A stretch of DNA of 64,000 bases from Lysobacter_L cavernae (GCF_042648505.1 NZ_JBHRXK010000001.1:868001-932000), one strand, 5' to 3'. Counted from the stretch's first letter, positions 16,449 through 24,884 are shown. Notes: generated from the letters alone by a model not told the origin. A program made the numbers and translations.

Positions 16449-17588
16449 TCAGCCCAGCGCGGCGACCACCGGTGCGACCTGCGCCTCGCGGTCGAGCTCG
16501 ACGCCGACGCGCACCAGCGTCGCCGCCAGATCCTGCGCCGAGTCCGCCCGCAACGTCGCGTGCCCGACCTTGCGCCCGGCACGCGGCAGCTTGCCGTAAT
16601 CGTGCCAGTGTCCGCCCGGTTCGCTCAACACGGGCGCGGCCTCGGGCATCTGCCCGATCCAGTTGAGCATGCAGGCCAGGCCGACCATGCGCGTATCGCC
16701 CAGCGGCAGACCGAGCACGGCGCGCAGGTGGTTCTGGAACTGCGAGGTCTCGCTGCCCTCGATGGTCCAGTGGCCGGAGTTGTGCACGCGCGGCGCCAGT
16801 TCGTTGGCCAACAATTCACCGCCACGGCAGAACAGCTCCAGCGCGAACACGCCGACGTAATCGAGCGCCTCGCCCAGCTTCCTGGCGTAGGCGAAGGCGG
16901 TTTCGGCCAGCGCGGCATCGGCGGTGGCGGGCGCCAGGCTCGCCGAGAGCACGCCGTCGACGTGCCAGTTCTCGGTCAACGGCCAGGTGCGGAACTCGCC
17001 GTCACGGCCGCGCACGGCCACCACCGACAGCTCGCGCTCGAACGCGACGAAGCCTTCGAGGATCAGGCCGACCTTGCCCGCCTGAGCACCCAGTGCGTCC
17101 CATGCCGCATCGGCATCGGCCGGGGTCTTGATGCGGAACTGCCCCTTGCCGTCGTAGCCCAGGCGGCGGGTCTTGAGGATGCACGGCGTGCCGATCGTCG
17201 CCAACGCGTCATCGAGTTGCGCGCGCGTGTCGATCGCCGCGAACGGCGGTACCGGAATGCCGAGCTGCTGGAACAGGGTCTTCTCGGCCAGCCGGTCCTG
17301 CGCGGTCGCCAGCGCGCGCGGGTTCGGAAACACCGGCACGCGCTCGCTCAACCACTGCGCCGATTCGGCCGGCACGTTCTCGAAATCGAAGGTGGCGACA
17401 TCGACCCTGGACGCAAATTCGCCCAGCGCCGCCTCGTCACGGTAATCGCCGACCACCATCGGCGCGAACTGGCCGGCGCAGGCGTCGTCGACGCTGTCCA
17501 TCACCAGGAAACGCAGGCCAAGCGGCGCGCCGGAAAGCGCGAGCATGCGGGCCAGCTGCCCGCCGCCGAGGATGCCAACGGTGGTCAT
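16449..17588 (-). CDS. purK: N5-carboxyaminoimidazole ribonucleotide synthase
   Basis: This is a 379-residue ATP-grasp enzyme of purine biosynthesis that converts AIR, bicarbonate and ATP to N5-CAIR. The N-terminal motif ILGGGQLARMLALSG is diagnostic, followed by 'KTRRLGYDGKGQ' and 'NELAPRVHNSGHWTIEG' of the ATP-grasp and C-terminal domains. The ATG at 17588 overlaps the purE stop by 4 bases, so purE and purK are co-translated. The product feeds the adjacent PurE mutase. Confidence 0.95.
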   Translation of the reverse strand: MTTVGILGGGQLARMLALSGAPLGLRFLVMDSVDDACAGQFAPMVVGDYRDEAALGEFASRVDVATFDFENVPAESAQWLSERVPVFPNPRALATAQDRLAEKTLFQQLGIPVPPFAAIDTRAQLDDALATIGTPCILKTRRLGYDGKGQFRIKTPADADAAWDALGAQAGKVGLILEGFVAFERELSVVAVRGRDGEFRTWPLTENWHVDGVLSASLAPATADAALAETAFAYARKLGEALDYVGVFALELFCRGGELLANELAPRVHNSGHWTIEGSETSQFQNHLRAVLGLPLGDTRMVGLACMLNWIGQMPEAAPVLSEPGGHWHDYGKLPRAGRKVGHATLRADSAQDLAATLVRVGVELDREAQVAPVVAALG

Positions 17589-18088
17589 TTGCGCGGGTCG
17601 TCGTTGGCCAGCACGTCGTCGGTCTGCTTGGCGCGGAACGCCGCCAGCGACGCGCCGATGGCAGCGTGCTCGGGCGCCAACAGCGCCGCGGCGAACAGCG
17701 CGGCATTGGCCGCACCGGCGTTGCCGATCGCGAACGTGGCGACCGGAATGCCGGCCGGCATCTGCACGATCGACAGCAGCGAGTCCATGCCGTTGAGCGC
17801 CTTGCTCTGCACCGGCACACCCAGCACCGGCACCGCGGTCTTGGCCGCGAGCATGCCCGGCAGATGCGCGGCGCCGCCGGCGCCGGCGATGATCGCGCGC
17901 AGGCCGCGCCCGGCCGCCGTGGCGGCGTAGTCGAACAACACGTCGGGCGTGCGGTGCGCCGAGACCACGCGCACCTCGTGCGGGATGCCGAGCGCTTCGA
18001 GCTTGGCGGCGGCGTGCTGCATCGTCTCCCAGTCGGAGCGCGAGCCCATCACGATGCCCACAAGCGGGGCCACAGCGGTTACGGACAT
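17585..18088 (-). CDS. purE: N5-carboxyaminoimidazole ribonucleotide mutase
   Basis: This is a 167-residue PurE class I mutase that converts N5-CAIR to CAIR. It shows 'GIVMGSRSDWETM', 'VVSAHRTPD' with the catalytic His, and 'IAGAGGAAHLPGMLAAKT', all typical of the family. The ATG at 18088 gives the usual length. On the minus strand a TAGAAT sequence at 18114-18119 could be its -10 box, about 25 bases upstream. It forms an operon with purK and is divergent from the Trm112-like gene. Confidence 0.95.
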   Translation of the reverse strand: MSVTAVAPLVGIVMGSRSDWETMQHAAAKLEALGIPHEVRVVSAHRTPDVLFDYAATAAGRGLRAIIAGAGGAAHLPGMLAAKTAVPVLGVPVQSKALNGMDSLLSIVQMPAGIPVATFAIGNAGAANAALFAAALLAPEHAAIGASLAAFRAKQTDDVLANDDPRK

Positions 18089-18152
18089 TGGTAGAGCCTT
18101 GGCGCAAAGACGTATTCTAACGCCCTCTCCTGCTGCTCCGGCACCGACCCGT

Positions 18153-18422
18153 ATGGACCGCAAACTGCTCGACCTGCTCGTCTGCCCCACCACGCGCCAG
18201 CCGCTGCTGCTGCTCGACAGCCGCGGGCTGCAGGCGCTGAACGATGCCATCCAGGCCGGCGGCATCGTCCGCGGCGACGGCAGCGCGCAGGCAGAGCCGG
18301 TGCGCGAGGCCCTGGTCACGCGCGACCGCAAGACCGTCTACCGCGTCGACGACGGCATCCCGGTGCTGCTGGCCGAGGACGCCATCGCCACGGCGCAGGT
18401 CGACGGCTTCCCGACCGCATGA
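18153..18422 (+). CDS. Trm112-family (YcaR-like) protein
   Basis: This small 89-residue protein begins MDRKLLDLLVCPTTRQPL and ends with 'GIPVLLAEDA', the signature of the bacterial Trm112/YcaR group. Only one cysteine is seen, so the full zinc site of eukaryotic Trm112 is absent, as is common in bacteria. It may act as a small partner or scaffold for methyltransferases, which is not shown here. Its stop overlaps the nadC start by 4 bases, so the two are coupled. Confidence 0.85.
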   Translation: MDRKLLDLLVCPTTRQPLLLLDSRGLQALNDAIQAGGIVRGDGSAQAEPVREALVTRDRKTVYRVDDGIPVLLAEDAIATAQVDGFPTA

Positions 18423-19309
18423 GCGTCGCTGCCGGCATGGCCGATCCGGTAACACCGCCACCGGCGGAGGTGATCGCGGCCGACGTCGCCCGCGCCCTGG
18501 CCGAAGACCTCGGCAGTGGAGACGTGACCGCCGCCCTGCTGCCTGACGCGGCCGACAGCGCCTACCTGCTGTGCAAGGAGGACGCGGTGATCTGCGGACG
18601 GCCGTGGTTCGATGCCTGTCACCGCGCGCTCGACCCACAGGTGCGGATCGACTGGCGCATCGCCGAGGGCGGTCGCGTCGGCAAGGGCACCGTGCTGGCC
18701 ACCTTGCAGGGCCGCGCGCGGGCGCTGGTCAGTGCCGAGCGCGCCTCGCTCAACTTCCTGCAGACCCTGTCGGGCACCGCCACCACCACCGCGGCCTATG
18801 TCGAGGCCGTGCGCGGGACGAAGGCGAAAATCCTCGATACCCGCAAGACCCTGCCCGGCCTGCGCCTGGCGCAGAAGTACGCGGTGCGTGTCGGCGGCGG
18901 CGTCAACCACCGCATCGGCCTGTTCGACACGGTGATGCTGAAGGAAAACCACGTCCGCGCAGCCGGCTCACTGACCGCGGCGATCCGTGCGGCCCGGGCG
19001 ATGCATCCGGCCTTGCCGCTGATCGTCGAGGTCGAGTCGATCGCCCAGCTCAAGGAAGCCCTGGCCGAAGGCTGCGACCGCATCCTCATCGATGACTTCG
19101 ATGCCGCGATGCGCCGCGAGGCCGTCGCCATCGCCCACGGCGCGCCGTTCAACGGGGCGACTCCACTGGAGGTGTCCGGTGGCGTCGACATGACCACGCT
19201 GCGTGCGATCACACAGGACGGCGTCGATTGCATCTCGATCGGCGGCCTGACCAAGCACGTGCACGCGATCGATCTGTCGCTGAAGCTGGGCCCCCCGCCC
19301 TCGGCCTGA
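18419..19309 (+). CDS. nadC: nicotinate-nucleotide pyrophosphorylase (carboxylating)
   Basis: This is a 296-residue quinolinate phosphoribosyltransferase of NAD biosynthesis, converting quinolinate and PRPP to nicotinate mononucleotide, CO2 and pyrophosphate. Diagnostic segments are 'ERASLNFLQTLSG', 'DTRKTLPGLRLAQKYAVRVGGG' and 'SGGVDMTTL', with 'KENH' for substrate binding. It overlaps the Trm112-like gene upstream by 4 bases. The gene downstream, encoding the FHA protein, is convergent 32 bases away. Confidence 0.95.
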   Translation: MSVAAGMADPVTPPPAEVIAADVARALAEDLGSGDVTAALLPDAADSAYLLCKEDAVICGRPWFDACHRALDPQVRIDWRIAEGGRVGKGTVLATLQGRARALVSAERASLNFLQTLSGTATTTAAYVEAVRGTKAKILDTRKTLPGLRLAQKYAVRVGGGVNHRIGLFDTVMLKENHVRAAGSLTAAIRAARAMHPALPLIVEVESIAQLKEALAEGCDRILIDDFDAAMRREAVAIAHGAPFNGATPLEVSGGVDMTTLRAITQDGVDCISIGGLTKHVHAIDLSLKLGPPPSA

Positions 19310-19341
19310 CCACGAGGCCGGCCGCATACGGGCCGTGCCGA

Positions 19342-20139
19342 TCAACGCAGCACGGCCACCCCGGCAATCGCGGCCACCGCCAGCACGGCCGCCGCCACCC
19401 AGTGCCAGCCCGCGCGCGAATGCGTTTTTCCGGCGGCTCGCACCGGCTTTGCCACGATCTGCACCGGCGCGCCCTGCGCAGAGGTCACCAGGCGGAAGCG
19501 CAGGGTATCGAAACCGATTTCGTCGCCTACCCGCACCTCGCCGCGCAGCACGCGCTGGCCATTGATGAAACTGCCATTGCTGGAGCCCAGGTCTTCCAGC
19601 AGCAAGCCGGATTTGGTCGGCAGCAGACGGGCGTGCACGCGCGACATGCCCGATGCCTCCAGGCGCAGCCCGCACTCGCTGCCGCGACCGACGGTCAGTA
19701 CGCCGAACACCGGGGCATTGCGCCCGGCCACCTCCGGCGACGCGCCGCGCAGCACGAAGCGCGGCAACACCGCACGCACTGCCGTGACGCCAGGGTCGTC
19801 ATTGGCCGAATCCGGTACTCGGCCGACAGGACCGCCCTGACGACGCACCGCCGGCGCAGGCCCGAGGGCTGCCAATTGTGCCTGTACCTGGTCGAACCCG
19901 ACGCTGTCACCGGGCCGCAACGCAATCAGCCCGGCGACCTGGCGACCATTGACACTCATGGTCGTGCCGTGCGGCACGTCCAGCATCACGCCCTGCGCGG
20001 TGACGTGCAGCAGGCAATGCTGCGGTAACACGCCGGGGCGGTTGATGACGACAGTGGAATCCGGATCCGAGCCGACGCGGTTGACACCATGGCCCAACAA
20101 TACCTGCGGGTGTTCGCCACCCGGAAAGACAAGTTTCAC
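19342..20139 (-). CDS. double FHA-domain protein with C-terminal membrane anchor
   Basis: This protein has two forkhead-associated domains. The second (about 145-215) is canonical: 'VGRGSECGLRL', 'SRVHARLL' and 'GSSNGSFINGQRV'. The first keeps 'NRVGSDPDS' and 'VNGRQV' but lacks the normal S-x-x-H core and is probably degenerate. A C-terminal hydrophobic helix (WHWVAAAVLAVAAIAGVAVL) would anchor it in the inner membrane. FHA domains bind phosphothreonine, so a role with Ser/Thr kinases is possible, but none is nearby. The start is uncertain: GTG at 20139 follows a G-rich stretch and leaves room for a divergent promoter, while an ATG at 20214 would add 25 residues. Confidence 0.78.
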   Translation of the reverse strand: MKLVFPGGEHPQVLLGHGVNRVGSDPDSTVVINRPGVLPQHCLLHVTAQGVMLDVPHGTTMSVNGRQVAGLIALRPGDSVGFDQVQAQLAALGPAPAVRRQGGPVGRVPDSANDDPGVTAVRAVLPRFVLRGASPEVAGRNAPVFGVLTVGRGSECGLRLEASGMSRVHARLLPTKSGLLLEDLGSSNGSFINGQRVLRGEVRVGDEIGFDTLRFRLVTSAQGAPVQIVAKPVRAAGKTHSRAGWHWVAAAVLAVAAIAGVAVLR

Positions 20140-20221
20140 GCCGGACCTGCCCCCCCGAAGCGCATGCCCTGGAACCGTAGAACCACTTGCGGCAAACGCA
20201 ACATGCCGCCACATTATTTGC

Positions 20222-20545
20222 ATGCCGACTTTACTGATCCTGATGATCGTCGCTGCGATGGTGTTCGCATTCTGGAGCGCGGGCCGCGCTGCCGCCGAAC
20301 GCGCCGAAGCCGTGGGCCGCGATGCGTGCAAGGCCGCGGGCGTGCAATGGCTGGACCAGAGCGTGCATGCGATCGGCATCCGCCTGTGCCGGCACGACAA
20401 CGGCTGGCTCGGCTGGGAGCGCACGTTCCGCTTCGACTACTCGCTCGATGGCGAAGACCGGCACGTGGGCCGGTTGGTGCTGCGCGGCGATCGGTTGATC
20501 GCTTTCAGCGGCCCGGTCACGCGGGCGCCGGTGCAGTTGCACTGA
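20222..20545 (+). CDS. DUF3301 small membrane protein
   Basis: This 107-residue protein has an N-terminal transmembrane helix (LLILMIVAAMVFAFWSAGRA). A soluble part follows with 'ACKAAGVQWLDQSVHAIGIRL' and 'LGWERTFRFDYSLDGEDRH', which match the DUF3301 family. Its function is not known. It is divergent from the FHA gene and convergent with sspB. The 98-base 3' gap is filled by two palindromes. Confidence 0.8.
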   Translation: MPTLLILMIVAAMVFAFWSAGRAAAERAEAVGRDACKAAGVQWLDQSVHAIGIRLCRHDNGWLGWERTFRFDYSLDGEDRHVGRLVLRGDRLIAFSGPVTRAPVQLH

Positions 20546-20575
20546 CGCGCGGTGCGCGTGGACCAACGTCGCCGG

Positions 20576-20595
20576 ATCCCCGCCTACGCGGGGAT
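20576..20595. repeat. REP-like palindrome
   Basis: ATCCCCGC and GCGGGGAT pair over 8 bp around a CTAC loop. Read on the minus strand the element resembles the one at 45399 (GTCAT-CCCGC-GTAG-GCGGG). Both look like members of the dispersed GTCATTCCCGC family common in related proteobacteria. It lies in the 3' gap between convergent genes. Confidence 0.6.
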
Positions 20596-20645
20596 GACGT
20601 CATGGCAAAGGCACTGACGCGTTGCGCCAGTGCGCCATGACGTCA
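20595..20645. terminator. 51-base composite hairpin between convergent genes
   Basis: Outer arms TGACGTCATGGC and GCCATGACGTCA match perfectly over 12 bp. Inside, after a four-base AAAG bulge, GCACTG pairs with CAGTGC and CGC with GCG around a GTT loop. The right arm includes the sspB stop codon (20643-20645). It could end transcription from both sides, though no U-tract follows. It may also be part of the adjacent REP-like element. Confidence 0.5.
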
Positions 20646-21140
20646 CTTGACGATGCGCAGGTGGCCACCGCGACGCGGCGTTGGGGTCGGCGCCTGCGGG
20701 CCGTCGTCGTCGCCCTCGGGAACGGATTCGTTCGGCACCGCGCTCAGTGTCACCGTGCCGGTGTCGCCGTTGTCCTCGAGGTCCGCACCGCCCTCACCCG
20801 CCGCTGCATGCACGTCGTCCGGCAACGCCATGCCCTGGCCGGTCTCGCGCGCGTAGATCGCCAGCACCGCCTGCACCGGTACCGACACCGGATGGCTGAC
20901 ACCGCCGAAGCGGGCGCTGAAGCGGATCAGGTCGTTGCCCATTTCCAGGTGGGACACCGCACGCTCGGCGACATTGAGCACGATCTTGCCGTCCTTGACC
21001 GCATGCACGGGCACCTGCACGTTGGGACGCGTGGCATCGACCAGCAGGTGCGGGGTCATGCCGTTGTCGGCAATCCATTCGTACAGCGCCCGCAGCAGGT
21101 ACGGGCGGTGGCTGGTCATCGGCGTGCTGTCGTCACTCAT
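20643..21140 (-). CDS. sspB: ClpXP protease specificity-enhancing factor SspB
   Basis: This 165-residue SspB tethers ssrA-tagged substrates to ClpXP. The N-terminal substrate-binding domain has 'SHRPYLLRALYEWIADNGMTPHL' and 'LNVAERAVSHLEMGND...FSARFGG'. A flexible acidic linker follows, then the ClpX-binding tail RRGGHLRIVK at the very C-terminus. All functional parts are present. It lies downstream of sspA, with a hairpin between them, in the conserved petABC-sspA-sspB arrangement. Confidence 0.95.
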   Translation of the reverse strand: MSDDSTPMTSHRPYLLRALYEWIADNGMTPHLLVDATRPNVQVPVHAVKDGKIVLNVAERAVSHLEMGNDLIRFSARFGGVSHPVSVPVQAVLAIYARETGQGMALPDDVHAAAGEGGADLEDNGDTGTVTLSAVPNESVPEGDDDGPQAPTPTPRRGGHLRIVK

Positions 21141-21200
21141 GGCGACAGTTTAGCGCCGCGCGATCACAGTGGATGCGCAATCGCCTCCTGCAAACGCAAA

Positions 21201-21219
21201 GCGGGCCGTTCAGGCCCGC
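21201..21219 (-). terminator. hairpin after sspA
   Basis: GCGGGCC pairs with GGCCCGC over 7 bp around a five-base loop, followed on the minus strand by TTTGCGTTTG. It lies 27 bases after the sspA stop and upstream of sspB. It may therefore partly separate sspB expression from the pet-sspA transcript. Confidence 0.7.
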
Positions 21220-21245
21220 CGATGGTGCGATGAAGGCAACACACC

Positions 21246-21884
21246 TCAGACCGGCAGGTCGCGCAGCTTGCGTTCCTGTTCGGTCAGGCTGCGGGTGAAC
21301 CCCGGGTTGCGGAAGATGCGGTTGCCGTAGTCCTCGATCGCCTTGCCGTCCTTCGGCAACGGCACGCCGAGCGCGTCCAGACGCCAGATGATCGGCGCCA
21401 TGGCGCAGTCGGCCAGACTCATCTCGGGATTCAGGAAGAACTTGCTGGCCTTGAACAGCGGCACCGAGGCGGTGAGCAATTCCTTCAGGCGCTTGCGGCC
21501 GGCCTCGACCTGGGCCTTGTTGCCGAGCTGGATCGCCTGCACCTGCGGCACCCAGTCGTGCTCCAGGCGCAGCATGGCCAAGCGCAGGCGCGCGCGCGAC
21601 AACGGATCGACCGGCATCAGCGGCGGGTGCGGGTAACGCTCGTCGAGGTATTCGCTGACCACGCTGGCCGCGTACAGCACCAGCTCGCGCTCGACCAGGG
21701 TCGGCACCGAGTGGTACGGGTTGAGATCGACCAGGTCTTCAGGCGGGTTCTGCGGGTCGACCGGGATCAGGTCGTAGGTGACGCCCTTGGCCGCGAGCAC
21801 CAGCCGCACGCGGTGGCACAGCACGCAATCGTTCGACGAAAACAGGGTCAGGGCATTACGCATACGTGGGCTCGCCGCCATCAT
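21246..21884 (-). CDS. sspA: stringent starvation protein A, glutathione S-transferase fold
   Basis: This is a 212-residue SspA. It has an N-terminal thioredoxin-like domain with 'LFSSNDCVLCHRVRLVLAAKG', 'NPYHSVPTLVER' and 'ESEYLDERYPHPPLMP'-like segments, and a C-terminal helical GST domain. SspA binds RNA polymerase and affects transcription under starvation and acid stress. The ATG at 21884 is chosen because GGAGAGG lies just upstream. It lies between petC and sspB in the usual proteobacterial order. Confidence 0.92.
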   Translation of the reverse strand: MMAASPRMRNALTLFSSNDCVLCHRVRLVLAAKGVTYDLIPVDPQNPPEDLVDLNPYHSVPTLVERELVLYAASVVSEYLDERYPHPPLMPVDPLSRARLRLAMLRLEHDWVPQVQAIQLGNKAQVEAGRKRLKELLTASVPLFKASKFFLNPEMSLADCAMAPIIWRLDALGVPLPKDGKAIEDYGNRIFRNPGFTRSLTEQERKLRDLPV

Positions 21885-21985
21885 CGACCTCTCCAGCAAC
21901 CGGAATCCGCCAGTCGCAAGACGCCACCCACCCCGTGTGGACGGTCGTCACGGCCTCGAGCAACAGTCCCGCCCCGAACATCGAG

Positions 21986-22010
21986 AAACCCGCACAGGCC
22001 GTGCGGGTTT
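21986..22010 (-). terminator. intrinsic terminator after petC
   Basis: AAACCCGCAC pairs with GTGCGGGTTT over 10 bp around an AGGCC loop. It lies 18 bases past the petC stop. On the minus strand it is followed by CTCGATG, with only the stem Ts as a U-tract, so some read-through into sspA is possible. Confidence 0.8.
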
Positions 22011-22028
22011 CCAGGCGATGCGCTGCGA

Positions 22029-22775
22029 TCAGTGCTTGTCCACGTCGCGCCAGTACTCGATCTTCAACAGGTAGGCGAGGAACGTGAAGGCCGCCAGGAA
22101 CAGGATCACCCAGACGCCCATGCTCTGGCGCTTGAGGGCGGCCGGTTCGCCGGCGTACTCGAGGAATGTGGTGATATCACGCACCGCCTGGTCGAAGCCA
22201 GGGCCGTCCAGCTTGCCGGGCTGGGCGATCTTGAGGCCGTGCACCGGACGATCGCCGGTGGCCTTGTCGGGCTCGCCGTATTCGGCGTGCTGCAGGCCCT
22301 GCAACTCCCACAACGGGTTAGGCATCGAGGCGTTCGGGAACAACTGGTTGTTCCAGCCCAGCGGCCGCGACTCGTCGAGGTAGAACGACTTGAGGTAGGT
22401 GTAGAGCCAGTCGCTGCCACGCACGCGGGAAATCACGCTCAGGTCCGGCGGCATCTTGCCGAACCACTGGTTGGCATGCTCCGGGGTGAGGCTGACCTGG
22501 ATCTGCTCGCCGAACTTGGCGCCGGTGAAGTTGAGGTTGCTCATCACCTCTTCTTCGCTCAGGCCCAGGTCCTCGGCGATGCGCGAATAGCGCAGGTACT
22601 TCAGCGAATGGCAGCCCGAGCAGTAGTTCATGTACAGCTGGGCGCCGCGCTGCAGCGACGCGCGGTCGCCGAGGTCGACGCCGGACTGCAGCAGGTTGCC
22701 ACCGCCGGCAGCGAAGGCGCTGGCCGAAACCAGCAGGCCGGCAACGAATGTGGCGAGCTTCTTCACGATATGCAT
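22029..22775 (-). CDS. petC: ubiquinol-cytochrome c reductase, cytochrome c1
   Basis: This 248-residue cytochrome c1 has a signal peptide and the heme-binding CSGCH (Cys52, Cys55, His56). The probable axial-ligand region is 'GKMPPDLS'. A C-terminal anchor helix (GVWVILFLAAFTFLAYLLK) is followed by 'IEYWRDVDKH'. It passes electrons from the Rieske protein to soluble cytochrome c on the periplasmic side. The ATG at 22775 gives a normal signal peptide; an in-frame ATG at 22829 that overlaps the petB stop would add 18 residues. It is third in the petA-petB-petC operon. Confidence 0.93.
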   Translation of the reverse strand: MHIVKKLATFVAGLLVSASAFAAGGGNLLQSGVDLGDRASLQRGAQLYMNYCSGCHSLKYLRYSRIAEDLGLSEEEVMSNLNFTGAKFGEQIQVSLTPEHANQWFGKMPPDLSVISRVRGSDWLYTYLKSFYLDESRPLGWNNQLFPNASMPNPLWELQGLQHAEYGEPDKATGDRPVHGLKIAQPGKLDGPGFDQAVRDITTFLEYAGEPAALKRQSMGVWVILFLAAFTFLAYLLKIEYWRDVDKH

Positions 22776-22821
22776 CTTCTGGACGGAGCGGCGGTTGCGT
22801 TCGTGGCCTGGGGCAATGAGG

Positions 22822-24081
22822 TCAGTCATGCATCGTCACCCGTTCCGGCACCGGCTTGGTCTTGTCGAGCTTGGACCACACCGGCATGGTGATGAAGAAG
22901 GCGAAGTACAGGAAGGTCAGCACGCGACCGATGACGGTCTCGACCGGGTCGGTGCCCGGGCCGGCGCCGATCTTGCCGAGCCAGACGAAGGACACGGCGA
23001 ACATCAGCAGCAATGCCCACGACAGCTTGCCGCGGTAGCGGTACGACTTGACCTTGCACTTGTCGAGCCACGGCACCAGGAACAGGATCGCGATCGCGGC
23101 GAACATCACGATCACGCCGCTGAGCTTGTGCGGGATCACGCGCAGCATTGCGTAGTACGGGGTGTAGTACCAGACCGGCTTGATGTGCTCCGGCGTCACC
23201 AGGCGGTTGGCCTCGGTGAAGTTGTCATGCTCCAGGAACCAGCCACCGAAGGCCGGCGCGAAGAAGATGACGAACGCGCAGATGGTCAGGAAGAAGCCGA
23301 CGCCGAACAGGTCCTTCACCGTGTAGTACGGATGGAACGGGATACCGTCCTTCGGCTTGGTCGCATCCCAACGGTTGCCCTTCGGGCCGTACTTGATGTC
23401 GACGCCGTCGGGGTTGTTGGAACCGACCTCGTGCAGCGCGCCCAGGTGCAGCACGACCAGCAGCAGCAGCACCAGCGGCAGCGCGATCACGTGCAGAGCG
23501 AAGAAGCGGTTGAGGGTGGCGTCGCCGGGCAGGTAGTCGCCCATGATCCACTCGGTCAGGCCGTTGCCGATCACCGGGATCGCGCCGAACAGCGAGATGA
23601 TCACCTTGGCGCCCCAGAACGACATCTGACCCCACGGCAGCACGTAGCCCATGAAGGCTTCGGCCATCAGCACCAGGTAGATCAGCATGCCCAGGATCCA
23701 CACCAGCTCGCGCGGCTTCTGGTACGAGCCGTACATCAGGCCGCGGAACATGTGCAGGTACACGACGATGAAGAACATCGACGCGCCGGTGGAGTGCATG
23801 TAGCGGATCAGCCAGCCCCACTCCACGTCGCGCATGATGTATTCGACCGACGAGAACGCTTCGGCCGCGGACGGCTTGAAGTGCATCGTCAGGAAGATGC
23901 CGGTGACGATCTGGTTGACCAGCACCAGCAGGGCCAACGAGCCCATGTAGTACCAGAAGTTGAAGTTCTTCGGCGCGTAGTACTCGCTCATGTGCTTGCG
24001 GTACACCGGCATCATGCCGGGTGCGCGTGCATTGACCCAGTCCCAGACGCCGTTGGCGGTGCGGGCAAAGATGTTGGCCAT
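22822..24081 (-). CDS. petB: ubiquinol-cytochrome c reductase, cytochrome b
   Basis: This is a 419-residue cytochrome b with eight or nine membrane helices. Conserved features include 'GWLIRYMHSTGASMFF' with the heme His, 'YVLPWGQMSFWGA' (Qo site), 'HVIALPLVLLLLVVLHLGALHEVGSNNP' with the second heme His pair, and 'VWYYTPYYAMLRVIP', a PEWY-region variant written KPVWY. It carries the quinol-oxidising and quinone-reducing sites of complex III. It begins 3 bases after petA ends. Confidence 0.96.
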   Translation of the reverse strand: MANIFARTANGVWDWVNARAPGMMPVYRKHMSEYYAPKNFNFWYYMGSLALLVLVNQIVTGIFLTMHFKPSAAEAFSSVEYIMRDVEWGWLIRYMHSTGASMFFIVVYLHMFRGLMYGSYQKPRELVWILGMLIYLVLMAEAFMGYVLPWGQMSFWGAKVIISLFGAIPVIGNGLTEWIMGDYLPGDATLNRFFALHVIALPLVLLLLVVLHLGALHEVGSNNPDGVDIKYGPKGNRWDATKPKDGIPFHPYYTVKDLFGVGFFLTICAFVIFFAPAFGGWFLEHDNFTEANRLVTPEHIKPVWYYTPYYAMLRVIPHKLSGVIVMFAAIAILFLVPWLDKCKVKSYRYRGKLSWALLLMFAVSFVWLGKIGAGPGTDPVETVIGRVLTFLYFAFFITMPVWSKLDKTKPVPERVTMHD

Positions 24082-24084
24082 GAC

Positions 24085-24708
24085 TTACGCCGCTCCCTTG
24101 GTCGACTGCGAGGGATCCACGCCAATCACGATCGTGGTGTCGTTCTCGTAATGGTGCGGCGGCACCAGCAGGTTGGTCGGTGCCGGCACGCCCTGGAACA
24201 CGCGGCCGGCCATGTCGAAGCGCGACTTGTGGCAGGGGCAGAAGTAGCCGCCCTTCCACTCTGGGTCGAACGGCTCGGGGCGGATCTCGGCCTTCATTTC
24301 CGGCGAGCAGCCCAGGTGGGTGCACAGGCCGACCAGCACGGAGATCTCCGGCTTGATCGAGCGCGCCTCGCCGGTGATGTACGCCGGCTGCTGGTCCTTG
24401 TTCTCGGACTTGGGATCGCGCAGGTGGCTGTCCAGGGTCGGCAGCACGTCGAGGATCGTCTTGGAACGCTTGACGATCCAGATCGGCTGGCCGCGCCACT
24501 CGAGGACCAGGCGCTGGCCTTCGCCGAGCGCGCTGATGTCCGCGCTCACCGGCGCACCGGCAAGCTTGGCCCGCGAGCTCGGATTCCAGGACTTGATGAA
24601 CGGCACTGCCACAAACCCGGCCCCGACCGCGCCGACCACAGCAGTGGTCGCAGTCAGGAACCGACGGCGGCCCTGGTTGATAGGATCATTGACCCCTTGG
24701 TTGGCCAT
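24085..24708 (-). CDS. petA: ubiquinol-cytochrome c reductase, Rieske iron-sulfur subunit
   Basis: This is a 207-residue Rieske protein. An N-terminal twin-arginine-like GRRRFLTAT precedes a membrane helix (AVVGAVGAGFVAVPFI). The [2Fe-2S] ligands are in C129-T-H131-L-G-C134 and C157-P-C159-H160. Tat-dependent insertion is expected. It is the first gene of petABC, and a plausible promoter lies about 80 bases upstream (24791-24820). Confidence 0.96.
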   Translation of the reverse strand: MANQGVNDPINQGRRRFLTATTAVVGAVGAGFVAVPFIKSWNPSSRAKLAGAPVSADISALGEGQRLVLEWRGQPIWIVKRSKTILDVLPTLDSHLRDPKSENKDQQPAYITGEARSIKPEISVLVGLCTHLGCSPEMKAEIRPEPFDPEWKGGYFCPCHKSRFDMAGRVFQGVPAPTNLLVPPHHYENDTTIVIGVDPSQSTKGAA

Positions 24709-24790
24709 CCGGCACTCCGCAAAGCTGAATTCGAAGTTTCACCGCGAAGCCCGCGCCACTGGCGACGGCTCGCGGCTCAAAAGACGGGGA

Positions 24791-24820
24791 AGTGTAACGG
24801 AACGGTTAACGGCCCGACAA
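24791..24820 (-). promoter_or_regulatory. predicted sigma-70 promoter for petABC
   Basis: On the minus strand, TTGTCG (24815-24820) and TACACT (24791-24796) are 18 bases apart and would start transcription near 24784, giving a leader of about 75 bases before petA. The region is more AT-rich than its surroundings. This is a prediction from box similarity only. Confidence 0.5.
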
Positions 24821-24884
24821 TCCGCTGATGTTGCAAAACCCGTCGGAAAGGCGGCCCTGCTGCCTCCGCCGGGGCCCGAGGCCC

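Noticed and set aside
22630..24828. A 732-codon frame antisense to petB and petA
   Set aside because: Its translation is rich in His, Gln, Asp and Arg, typical of the complement of membrane-protein codons, with no recognisable domain.
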